DNA of 60,106 bases from positions 1 through 60,106 of the forward strand of contig CACKMC010000002.1 in NCBI GenBank assembly GCA_902601155.1, read 5' to 3'. A model generated the notes under the pieces. The model was not told the DNA's origin. It saw only the letters and a program-made list of their open reading frames with translations, and ran no database searches. The number at the start of each line of letters is the position of its first letter. Positions within the stretch are counted from its first letter, which is position 1. This stretch comes from Coxiellaceae bacterium. Lineage in GTDB: Bacteria > Pseudomonadota > Gammaproteobacteria > Comchoanobacterales > Comchoanobacteraceae. This document shows positions 30,701 to 37,881 of the stretch, in pieces. A program made the translations under genes and the position numbers.

Positions 30701-31770
30701 TACTCACTCCCACACGATTACAGCAACTGTCTACTTTTAATGCCACACAACTGGATTTATTTGAACACCACCTAAAAACATCGCCTTCACCCATACAACA
30801 AGTTTTTTTAAATCACCCTGAATTTTATCTCCTTGAAGAAAAAACACGCGCTAAAATATTGACCCATGAACCACCACTACCAAACATACACACACTTATT
30901 CAGCATAACCCCACAATCATTAATCAGTTGATAGCCACCACAGATAACAACGAACAAATAACGCACTTAAATAATTTTCTAGAAAAACATGACGGGTCAT
31001 GGGAAGAACAAATAGCTGATTTATCGTTACTCAGCTTGATACAATCTAACCCCCCCAATCTTTTTCAATGCTCACAGGAAGCATTAGGTAACATATTATT
31101 TACTGCACGCACATTGCAGTCGGATGAGGAACATAGTATCCCCAAAAGAAAAATCATACGGTTTATTCAAGAGAGTATGCACATGTTATCAGAAAATGAT
31201 CTGCCCCCATCCAACATCGAACAATTATTACAGACCCTATCACAAGACAAAACCTATGACACACCATCCCCTTCGGAGGCTTTGAGCATGATTCACCAAG
31301 GCATGCATTATTATCCTAAAGAAGCATCCGCTATTTTGACAAACTGCCCTAAGATTTTTGACACAGTCTTAATTTTAGGCTACCAAAGCAAGCAATTACA
31401 GGCATTTGCTCAAATGGATCCAGAGAGATTAAAACAGATAACAAGCCAGGTAGATCGATTTGGCATGAAAAAAGTTGTCAATTACCTTACTTCAAAAAAT
31501 CATGACTTTCTCGTCAATGCCCCTATAGATCCCCAAAGTATGGCGAAAGATATTGAGGCATTCTCTCAAAGAGGATGGTTCTCACTGAAGGGTTGGCTAC
31601 CAAAAAGAGCTGAAGCACCTATGCCCAAAACGATCTCTGACATGCACGAAACCGTATCCAGTACAGACCTATCCGAAACAAGTCCTAGCACCTCCCCAGA
31701 GATATCACAAGATGCTATGAGCGATGAAGCATCCCCTGAAAAGACTAGCACACCAAAATCAAAGATGTGA
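27712..31770 (+). CDS. Very large protein of unknown function, island paralog 1 (1352 aa)
   Basis: I do not recognise a known family. Residues 1-300 match the N-terminal module shared by the five island genes. CPEITLHTKKDGS near residue 42 matches CPEITV in the gene at 37882. DDLQKLVFAMTHMQG near residue 135 and the motif SWLPILTLSKPCQERLADLV around Trp274 are also shared. The following 1000 residues are predominantly helical and hydrophilic, with no Walker, protease, kinase or metal motif that I can see. There is no signal peptide, and unlike its four paralogs no double hydrophobic segment near the C-terminus. The last 60 residues are rich in Ser, Thr, Pro and Glu. It is divergent from sdhC. 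A role at the host interface is inference. Confidence 0.75.
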   Translation: MDELNTSPPTDFVLPCQSAQQVTYRVELSSKDYEHLITCPEITLHTKKDGSLEKLTITVTSLSRDTLTRIQKTPALMKAIGHAFAKDTRHWPTLNEQLLKNQQDPIQCVNMFMNFTGFTQEAHVLIGDEKPDDLQKLVFAMTHMQGNLLPKNLSVLENFLFAFTGMKKQIRKSAAFNVQYQMQPKLAYEMTSTPQPIETLNPLEPGNTSLYETVEGQVGGHVTITAYEDRIAVDHTQNIDYRFAAYLIRHAPSPPELQDTLNTIGNMYTIDESWLPILTLSKPCQERLADLVENAHLTQTMISPELIEWIQSNPSEKDFHYVSNLLLFRASPEIVTQALAESPTESHAIDHPLHHLADYGHDILFKLSKQTDMTNIPVSHNLLKWLSTPPSLTQQQYFCQLNNLNAPHDIIIDFLSNPEKKTRYAHLLDTHQHDASSDSLHRSTPPSWLQDPFTVQYRRDMQHQFSPSDHTLTTTHPFVRDIAALQHDLSPTKHSEPFKNYQYDLMNPDVFTWMNAQGILPHFLENTYHQDVIHFLNGLMEQPLKRIAIEKMFHDSLSFFTEKESQSWSASLLIELAQHPEKMPYAQVQMACLTQMPAIKTKIFQRILKHPILGKLSPCDQLRHATYLLHENDSPKLVQQTDAFLKKTSFDSTETNMLITLMSTMSEAALPQFMGAHHLMIDDKYAVFRQIMQTPSRDPKLTQTIYLFEQRKQAPDLYSTFHIKSPYVENPLWLYAFSQLKQCPPKQFALWRADRNLQTICQSESPENSQEALHMLIGLSYAALKQSSRETSAFFARIQNSKIPPIMLNPMHTTCFLQEAIFLHRAINYSHGLFSREGDLNMLMTQDVLTALHDAKINASDHPQVGEYLYEHQGDLHTCMTVMSSPILLNALAHDKQFTACIQSIITSPFIQKHYPPGLQNRHVQDILYPIIRDFPCHEVITFMQCLSDENKRLTPEDKKALFEHITPKNWRAFQTLNRLNRDRTVFKGIQGIHAALLTPTRLQQLSTFNATQLDLFEHHLKTSPSPIQQVFLNHPEFYLLEEKTRAKILTHEPPLPNIHTLIQHNPTIINQLIATTDNNEQITHLNNFLEKHDGSWEEQIADLSLLSLIQSNPPNLFQCSQEALGNILFTARTLQSDEEHSIPKRKIIRFIQESMHMLSENDLPPSNIEQLLQTLSQDKTYDTPSPSEALSMIHQGMHYYPKEASAILTNCPKIFDTVLILGYQSKQLQAFAQMDPERLKQITSQVDRFGMKKVVNYLTSKNHDFLVNAPIDPQSMAKDIEAFSQRGWFSLKGWLPKRAEAPMPKTISDMHETVSSTDLSETSPSTSPEISQDAMSDEASPEKTSTPKSKM

Positions 31771-32349
31771 TATTGACATGCATTATCGATGACTCTTAAC
31801 ATCAGTCAGCGCACACGAAAGGGCATCCTTTGCGCTCAAAAAACAAATGATGCATGCTGACCCCACCTGATCTCAACCTTCATCAAGCTGATCACATGAC
31901 TGATTTTGACACTCAAAAAACATACGTCATAGCATCATCTCTATGAATAAGTTAAATCTTATACCCCTTTTTCATCAGTGAACAACTGTTAAGGTATTTT
32001 TGCCACTCAAATAATCTACGCATGACCCCCATAACAATCCATAACTATTGAGATGATGACCGTATTTAAATTTATCATGACATACACATCATAATACATG
32101 ACTAACCCTAGACAAAAAAATGATGATTTCAATGAAGTATACAGCACCCATGATCATCTCATCACTAAACATCATATCTTATGCACCAGTCACGCATTGA
32201 TCACCCTGCTTAAACAGTTGACCCGATTGAATAAGCGAACCAAATATTGCGATCGCCTACCTAAAACAACACGAAATAAATCATCTTATTACCACATACT
32301 ATGCATCAATGAACTATAAATGATCATAATGAGTGGAGAAAAAAAGCCT
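31771..32349 (+). other. Long intergenic region in the island, no gene recognised
   Basis: This AT-rich stretch follows the giant gene. A 73-codon open frame at 32098-32319 has no ribosome binding site and no recognisable product. An imperfect inverted repeat surrounds AAAGGgcatCCTTT near 31827-31840 but lacks a T-run, so it is not a convincing terminator. No tRNA or mobile-element end was seen. A GGAG at 32335-32338 belongs to the next gene. Confidence 0.5.
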
Positions 32350-33726
32350 ATGCCACAAAAATTTCCCTTGCCAGTATTAACAAAGAGTAAAATATGTCAA
32401 TTTACTACTAATGAAAAAGGAAATGCCGTAATATCTAGAGAAGCAGTAGACATAACGCCTGAAAATATACAAAGTAACATACGATTCATACAAGATAATA
32501 ATGCGTTTTCAGACATGTTTAATGGAAATTTCCTAGGAGAAGTGCGGCGCGGTTACGATGGGTCACTTCGCAAAGGTGACGCGATAGGAGAAGTTGAGCG
32601 TGGAAAAGATGGATTCGAGCATGTTAAGGCATGGCTAAAGACTAGAACTAAAGGTCAAGAGGCTGAAATTGATAAGCTAAGCGATGAAACCTTAATCAAT
32701 TTTTTCAGTGCTTATCATCAAAATGCCATGAGCGAAACGGCACTATCTGCACACAATAGCTGGAACGGATTAGGGGACGCAAATGACGTTATAGTAGGCA
32801 ATAAAATGGACTTCGTCATAAAGAATAAGGACACTCATCAAATCTCAACAGCAGCAAATTCAAATCAAAAAATAACAGTAAAAAATGATAGTATTACTAT
32901 GGAGTACACACGAACTTCTAACGAATCATATAAGTTGGTACAACCCAACATGAATACCGAATCTTTTGAAAACGAGACCCATTTTAAGTTAACCGCTTCA
33001 AAAAACGATGTTGTCAATCACTCATCCCTAGATGCTCAAACAATCAAAACTTTTATGGCCATATGTACACATAATGGTCAAAGCGTAGATTTTAATACCT
33101 TAAATATCGACAGTATCAATCCACAATGGCACGACATTTTAAAACAACCACCAGAAGTACGTGAGCAAATTTGTGGTATCCTAGAAAAAGATGCTGTCTC
33201 CTTTGAGACTATTTCACAAGCGGTAAAAAATAACCAACTGCCTGCCCTCGAAACATGTGTTAAAGCCAAAGTAAACCCCAAAACTATTGCACAAGCTGCA
33301 CATAAAGGTCAACTAAATCAAATAGCCAAGAAGATTGATGACAATAGAAAAACTGCTAATATTGGCACAGGTGTGATCATGGGCACCGCATTAATTGCTT
33401 CTATAGGTATTGCTGCACTTGCTTTAGGCCCATTAGGCATAGCCGTGGCGATAGGATTAGCTGTGGCAATACTTATCGTGGGCATCACCGTCTCATCAGG
33501 CATACAAGCCTTTGCAAGAGATACCCAACATATTCAAAAAAGCCTTGATATCACAACGAATCATAGTCAATCACAGACATTGACAAGCTCATTTAAAACA
33601 CCGCTATTGAGCAACGAAGATCTCAAGACTGATCAAAAAACAATGAATCATAAAACAAGTAACGCAGGCAATGAAGAATCACCTCAAGAGATCTCGGACA
33701 ATGAAAGAACCGGGATAAGGCCATGA
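32350..33726 (+). CDS. Protein of unknown function, island paralog 2 (458 aa)
   Basis: No known family is recognised. ATG 32350 is chosen because GGAG lies 11 bases upstream and the resulting MPQK start resembles MPIP and MPKP in two paralogs; an in-frame ATG at 32320 would add 10 residues. It is closest to the gene at 34083: IDKLSDETLINFFSAYHQNA matches INKLSDDTITNFLLSYHQSA, and KITVKNDSITM matches KITVDGDKITM. The shared tryptophan is W260. Two short helical repeats (ISQAVKNNQLPALETCV, then IAQAAHKGQLNQIAKKI) precede a double hydrophobic segment at about residues 338-388. A hydrophilic tail of about 70 residues rich in Glu, Ser and Asn ends the protein. Confidence 0.75.
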   Translation: MPQKFPLPVLTKSKICQFTTNEKGNAVISREAVDITPENIQSNIRFIQDNNAFSDMFNGNFLGEVRRGYDGSLRKGDAIGEVERGKDGFEHVKAWLKTRTKGQEAEIDKLSDETLINFFSAYHQNAMSETALSAHNSWNGLGDANDVIVGNKMDFVIKNKDTHQISTAANSNQKITVKNDSITMEYTRTSNESYKLVQPNMNTESFENETHFKLTASKNDVVNHSSLDAQTIKTFMAICTHNGQSVDFNTLNIDSINPQWHDILKQPPEVREQICGILEKDAVSFETISQAVKNNQLPALETCVKAKVNPKTIAQAAHKGQLNQIAKKIDDNRKTANIGTGVIMGTALIASIGIAALALGPLGIAVAIGLAVAILIVGITVSSGIQAFARDTQHIQKSLDITTNHSQSQTLTSSFKTPLLSNEDLKTDQKTMNHKTSNAGNEESPQEISDNERTGIRP

Positions 33727-34082
33727 TTGTCAACCAGCATGACTGACTGTTTATACCAATGATGTACTCATTATTTTTTGTAAGATCTTCGCTAGCCATC
33801 TATGCTTATTACAGTGATACAAGTATAGATAATCCATGAACATTAAAGACATGTATTGATGACTACAACATCGATATTTTTATCGCTAAAATATGCTTAC
33901 ACATACTTATCAAGTCAGCGTATTTATCTTACTAAAATAACCCATCCCTAATAAAAACATCAAGTATGTAGACTAATACATCACCTAGTTTATCATCCAG
34001 ACATGTTTGTATAGACATATTTAAAACAAAATATAGAACAATAGACTATATAAAAGCTAATCGCATTCAATGGAAAAATGCC
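33727..34082 (+). other. Long AT-rich intergenic region in the island
   Basis: These 356 bases hold no open frame with support. TATA-like words such as TATAGA (34032-34037) and TATAAA (34049-34054) occur upstream of the next gene, but no -35 box with good spacing goes with them. No terminator hairpin or repeat was seen. Confidence 0.5.
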
Positions 34083-35699
34083 ATGCCTATACCAAAGAAA
34101 GAAGCAATACGTATAAAACCACTATCACCTGATGTTTGTTTGAAAATTACACCAACAGTTCGTGATTCTGAAGACAGTAGTATCAGTACGAAAACAAAAA
34201 CATCGATACCTTTGACTAACATATCAGAAGGTAGAGAGGCGTTATCTAATGTAGAGGGCGCTGAAACCGACGATGTGGTACGCGTTGCTTTTAACGAAGC
34301 TCTTTACCCTGAAATATTGCGAGGTTATGATTGTGACCCAGATATCGAAGATCGAATAGCAAAATGTCCCGAGACTGCAAATCCTTATCAATGGTTTAAA
34401 GAGTGGTTAATTAGAAGAGAACCTTATCAAAAAGAAGCCATTAACAAATTAAGCGATGACACTATTACTAATTTTTTGCTTTCATATCATCAAAGTGCAG
34501 TAAGTGAAAGAAGCATGAGTATTAACAATGTTTTAACACCAATACAAGGGATGGCAATCCAAAATGCTAAAGACCGTAAAATGTGGGTGTTACAGCACCA
34601 ATCCTCTAGTCCGACGTTAACGAGTAAAAAAATTACTGTAGATGGTGATAAAATTACGATGAGTTTCACACAAACTATCCCAGAAGAATTTAGACTTATG
34701 GATATCTCAGGTCAAAGTGACGATCAATCAGAAACACTATATCCAATAACTTACACCAATAATTTTCATCTTGAAGTCACATCAACAAGTGCCACCAACC
34801 TTTCTTCCATAGACCCATTGCTTCCTCGTCATATGGATAATATGATTGATCAGCTGGGCCTTCCTCGCTCAAAAATTGATTTAACATATTTAGATAAAGA
34901 GTGGCAAGCGATTTATCAACTTGAAAAAACACAAAGACACCTTGTGTTTGATTTAGTTGAAACAGGACGTATACCACTAGAGACAATTCAAATGGCTCTT
35001 AAAAAGAATGAGCTTACTGAACTTAAGAAATGTATCCAACTGGGCATTTCACAATCAGTCATTTTAAAAGCTATCCAAAATGATGAACTACCCTCTCTCG
35101 CAGCAGTATGTGATTCATCAGTACACGCCATAGTAATTAGTCAGGCTGTACAAAACAATCAGCTCAATGATCTCCATGCATGTGTAGATCAATTTGATCC
35201 TAATACAATTGAACAACATATAAACAACGGAACACTTAAAGAACTTAGCGAAAAAGCTAAGGCGTTTAAAAAGATAAAGAAAGAGGCCAACATCAGCACA
35301 GGTGCTATCATAAGTCTGGCAGTGGTTGGTGCTGCAGCCTTAATTGTATTAAATCTTGCTACTTTGGGTGCGTTAACACCACTCACCATCATTCTTACAT
35401 CACTGATTGCTGTTGTAGGCATCGGTGCAGCTGTTGGCATACAAATACATAAAAAAAACACAACAGATTATCATCTATCTGTCACTGAATTCACCGATTG
35501 TCATACATCTGTCGATGAATTCAGCGATTGTCATACATCTGTCGATGAATTCAGCGATTGTCAACCTGAAGAAGCAGAATCACTATCACCGACACTACGA
35601 GACTCAGATCATCATGAGTTAATATCTAGTCAGACGCAAGATCCAAAATATGATGATGGTTTAGATGAAAAGGATAAATATCCGCCACATTCAATGTAA
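34083..35699 (+). CDS. Protein of unknown function, island paralog 3 (538 aa)
   Basis: No known family is recognised. It is the closest relative of the gene at 32350 (shared LSDDTITNFLLSYHQSA and KITVDGDKITM, common tryptophan W274). After the N-terminal module come about four degenerate 22-25-residue helical repeats (residues 297-393). They begin ETIQMALKKNELTELKKC, SVILKAIQNDELPSLAAVC, VISQAVQNNQLNDLHACV and TIEQHINNGTLKELSEK. A double hydrophobic segment spans about residues 405-455. It is followed by three tandem 10-residue repeats (DCHTSVDEFS type) and an acidic tail. The start MPIPKK resembles the starts of paralogs 2 and 5. Membrane insertion is likely; function is unknown. Confidence 0.75.
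   Translation: MPIPKKEAIRIKPLSPDVCLKITPTVRDSEDSSISTKTKTSIPLTNISEGREALSNVEGAETDDVVRVAFNEALYPEILRGYDCDPDIEDRIAKCPETANPYQWFKEWLIRREPYQKEAINKLSDDTITNFLLSYHQSAVSERSMSINNVLTPIQGMAIQNAKDRKMWVLQHQSSSPTLTSKKITVDGDKITMSFTQTIPEEFRLMDISGQSDDQSETLYPITYTNNFHLEVTSTSATNLSSIDPLLPRHMDNMIDQLGLPRSKIDLTYLDKEWQAIYQLEKTQRHLVFDLVETGRIPLETIQMALKKNELTELKKCIQLGISQSVILKAIQNDELPSLAAVCDSSVHAIVISQAVQNNQLNDLHACVDQFDPNTIEQHINNGTLKELSEKAKAFKKIKKEANISTGAIISLAVVGAAALIVLNLATLGALTPLTIILTSLIAVVGIGAAVGIQIHKKNTTDYHLSVTEFTDCHTSVDEFSDCHTSVDEFSDCQPEEAESLSPTLRDSDHHELISSQTQDPKYDDGLDEKDKYPPHSM
35466..35563 (+). repeat. 30-bp tandem repeat inside island paralog 3
   Basis: Units begin at 35466, 35496 and 35526, with a fourth cut short at 35556. 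The second and third units are identical base for base, and the first is a diverged copy. Each unit encodes ten residues (DCHTSVDEFS or a variant) just after the hydrophobic segment. The identity of two units points to recent in-frame duplication. Confidence 0.9.
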
Positions 35700-36085
35700 C
35701 AGGTAATACTAAAACAAGATACCAAGCCTATGATAGTTGCTTGTCATGTGATGCCATTAACATAACATGTTTAAATGACTGCTATCATGTATTGTCTCCT
35801 TTTGGATGAATGAACAGACATCTGTCAATGTTTAAGTTATGCCAATATCTCTATGCATCATCTATTCTCAGGGAGATTTGGATCAAATCATTCTCCCATT
35901 CATAAGCTTCTTAAAACAATCACTTTTGCATGGTATGGCATCACTTTCTAAACATACCTACCGCGATGTATCTCCTCATAAAAATCTCCAAACTATTTTT
36001 CATATCACATACGATGACCTACTCTGAAAGTTGCTATTTATTTAATTTTATAGTATAATTACGATACCTTAAAACATAAAAGACT
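35700..36085 (+). other. Long intergenic region with a strong promoter at its end
   Basis: These 386 bases contain a 62-codon frame at 35839-36027 that starts MPIS but has no ribosome binding site and no visible relation to the paralogs. The clear signal is the promoter at 36031-36059 before the next gene. No tRNA, terminator or mobile-element end was seen. Confidence 0.5.
36031..36059 (+). promoter_or_regulatory. Sigma-70 promoter of island paralog 4
   Basis: TTGCTA (36031-36036) and a perfect TATAAT (36054-36059) are separated by exactly 17 bases. Transcription would begin near 36066, about 20 bases before the ATG at 36086. This is the best promoter match in the island and shows that the gene has its own transcription start. 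Confidence 0.75.
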
Positions 36086-37783
36086 ATGAACTCATTACAA
36101 CTACCTCATCCTTTTCAAGTCAAGCATAATGCTTCCTATACATGTGGTAAAAATGTGGTTCCTGCCTTGTCAAAAAACCATGACGAACTCTCAAAGACTG
36201 AAAGAGGAAGCCTTTGCATTGCTTTCGATACAATAAAAAAGTCAACACTTCAGGCTTTATTAGATAATGACACCATTACTCAGGCTATAGCAAGGCAATT
36301 TAGAGTAGACAGCGATCGAAACTTGATTAAAGATCCTAATAAGCGTCAACCGAACAGTGCTGCCTCTTATCAAGAAATATTCGATCATTACATAGCAAAT
36401 ACGCAAGAAACCATCCATGGAAATGCTAAATCAAGTAGCGATGAAATGAAACTACTTTATATGATCGTGATACAACAAGCGACATTAATGGGGATTCATT
36501 GTTTTGATGTAAAAACAAAATTTACGTGTTCATTGGGACTGGCAACAGAACAAACAGCTGTCCAATATACGAGCGAGTTGCAGATGTCAAATCAAGAGAT
36601 TTTAATCCGTCGTAGACTCTTAAAAGATGTGGTCATCAGTCAATTTATAAACAAGCCTAGCCAAGCATTTAACTTCCGAGCTGGTGCAGAAAATACTGTA
36701 AAAATCACAGAGACACAAGATGCCTATCAAGTGACCCACTCTACCACTATCATGCCACAATCCGCCGCAGATTTCTTACGTCTTGCATCTGAAAAGGATT
36801 ATTTATATGGTGGTTTTTCAGCATGCTATGCACTAGATTCATCATGGGAAACTTGCCTTAAACTCAATAAAGAAAATCGTCAAATCCTTGCGACAAAGAT
36901 GGAAGCAAATCCTTCGAACGCTCATCTATATTTTGATTGTGCACTTAACTATGTCCACAAAAAATTAGCATGTGACTTTTCTAGCTATTTGGATAGCGTC
37001 ACAAAACTCGATAAAGAAAATCGTCAAATCCTTGCGACAAAGATAGGAGCAAATCTTTCAAACACTCATCTATATTTTGATTGTGCACGTAACTATGTCC
37101 ACAAAAAATTAACATGTGACTTTTCTAGCTATTTGGATAGCTTCACAAAACTCGATAAAGAAAATCGTCAAGTCCTTATGACAAAGATGGAAGCAAATCC
37201 TTCGAACGCTCCTCTATATTTTGAGTTTGCACTTAACTATGTCCACAAAAAATTAACATGTGACTTTTCTAGCTATTTGGATAGCTTCACAAAACTCAAT
37301 GAAGAAAATCGTCAAGTCCTTATGACGTTACTACAGAAGAAGCCTCAGCAATCTCGTCGGCTATTTGAAAGCGCAAATATATATATAAACGCCTCCTTGT
37401 CAAAATCATTTAAATCTGTCATGAACACTTTATTGTATTGCTTCAAAAAAGAAGAAAAAAAAGCGAAGTATACACTATACATCTACAGCTTATTGAGCAT
37501 CATGGGCTTAACCATACTGACTCATATCCTACAATTCTCTGCACTATCCACGATGATGTCAGTTGGCATCATCATGGGGACGAGTGTATGCTTAGTGTCT
37601 ACCCTGGCTTTGCTCCACCATTTCAAACACATGCAGATACGTGCAAACATCATACAAAATGCTGTGCCAAAAACACCCAAGCTAGATCAAACACCTCTAT
37701 CAACCCAACAATCCCTCACACATCAAGACCGTGAGGAAAGCGAACGATCTGCATCGAATATAGCGCCGCCATCTAAAATCTAA
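36086..37783 (+). CDS. Protein of unknown function with 48-residue tandem repeats, island paralog 4 (565 aa)
   Basis: No known family is recognised. The N-terminal module matches paralogs 1 and 5: AFDTIKKSTLQALL aligns with NFETLSATTLNTIR, DEMKLLYMIVIQQATLMG is in the shared central position, and the tryptophan is W254. Four 48-residue units run from about residue 260 to 450. The first three are near identical and start KENRQILATK or KENRQVLMTK; each carries NYVHKKL and DFSSYLDS. The fourth is diverged. A double hydrophobic segment lies at about residues 462-513, then a polar tail with REESERS. No signal peptide is seen. The start has only a weak ribosome binding site. Confidence 0.75.
   Translation: MNSLQLPHPFQVKHNASYTCGKNVVPALSKNHDELSKTERGSLCIAFDTIKKSTLQALLDNDTITQAIARQFRVDSDRNLIKDPNKRQPNSAASYQEIFDHYIANTQETIHGNAKSSSDEMKLLYMIVIQQATLMGIHCFDVKTKFTCSLGLATEQTAVQYTSELQMSNQEILIRRRLLKDVVISQFINKPSQAFNFRAGAENTVKITETQDAYQVTHSTTIMPQSAADFLRLASEKDYLYGGFSACYALDSSWETCLKLNKENRQILATKMEANPSNAHLYFDCALNYVHKKLACDFSSYLDSVTKLDKENRQILATKIGANLSNTHLYFDCARNYVHKKLTCDFSSYLDSFTKLDKENRQVLMTKMEANPSNAPLYFEFALNYVHKKLTCDFSSYLDSFTKLNEENRQVLMTLLQKKPQQSRRLFESANIYINASLSKSFKSVMNTLLYCFKKEEKKAKYTLYIYSLLSIMGLTILTHILQFSALSTMMSVGIIMGTSVCLVSTLALLHHFKHMQIRANIIQNAVPKTPKLDQTPLSTQQSLTHQDREESERSASNIAPPSKI
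36863..37330 (+). repeat. 144-bp tandem repeat inside island paralog 4
   Basis: Units begin at 36863, 37007, 37151 and 37295, each exactly 144 bases apart. The first three differ by only a handful of bases, while the fourth is conserved for about 35 bases and then diverges. Each unit encodes 48 residues, so copy changes keep the frame. The near identity indicates recent duplication or homogenisation. Confidence 0.93.
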
Positions 37784-37881
37784 GCAAGATAGGCACAATA
37801 AACATTGTTCATCGTACATTTCCAATAAGATCACACCTATTTTTCTCTATTTGAACTATATAGATATCAAAGGAGAAAGTG

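Noticed and set aside
31812-31848. Imperfect hairpin around AAAGG-gcat-CCTTT after the giant gene, considered as its terminator
   Set aside because: The right arm is followed by TCAAAAAAC and not by a T-run, and the outer part of the stem is mismatched.
32098-32319. 73-codon open frame between the first two island genes
   Set aside because: It has no ribosome binding site, no similarity to the island family and no recognisable domain. It ends just before the next gene's open frame in an AT-rich gap, as expected by chance.
35839-36027. 62-codon open frame starting MPIS, similar in its first residues to some paralogs
   Set aside because: The likeness stops after three residues, there is no ribosome binding site, and the conserved module motifs are absent. 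It is not strong enough to call a gene remnant.
36863-37330. Regular repeats considered as a CRISPR array
   Set aside because: The units are 144 bases with no unique spacers, are directly adjacent and stay in one reading frame. They are protein-coding tandem repeats.
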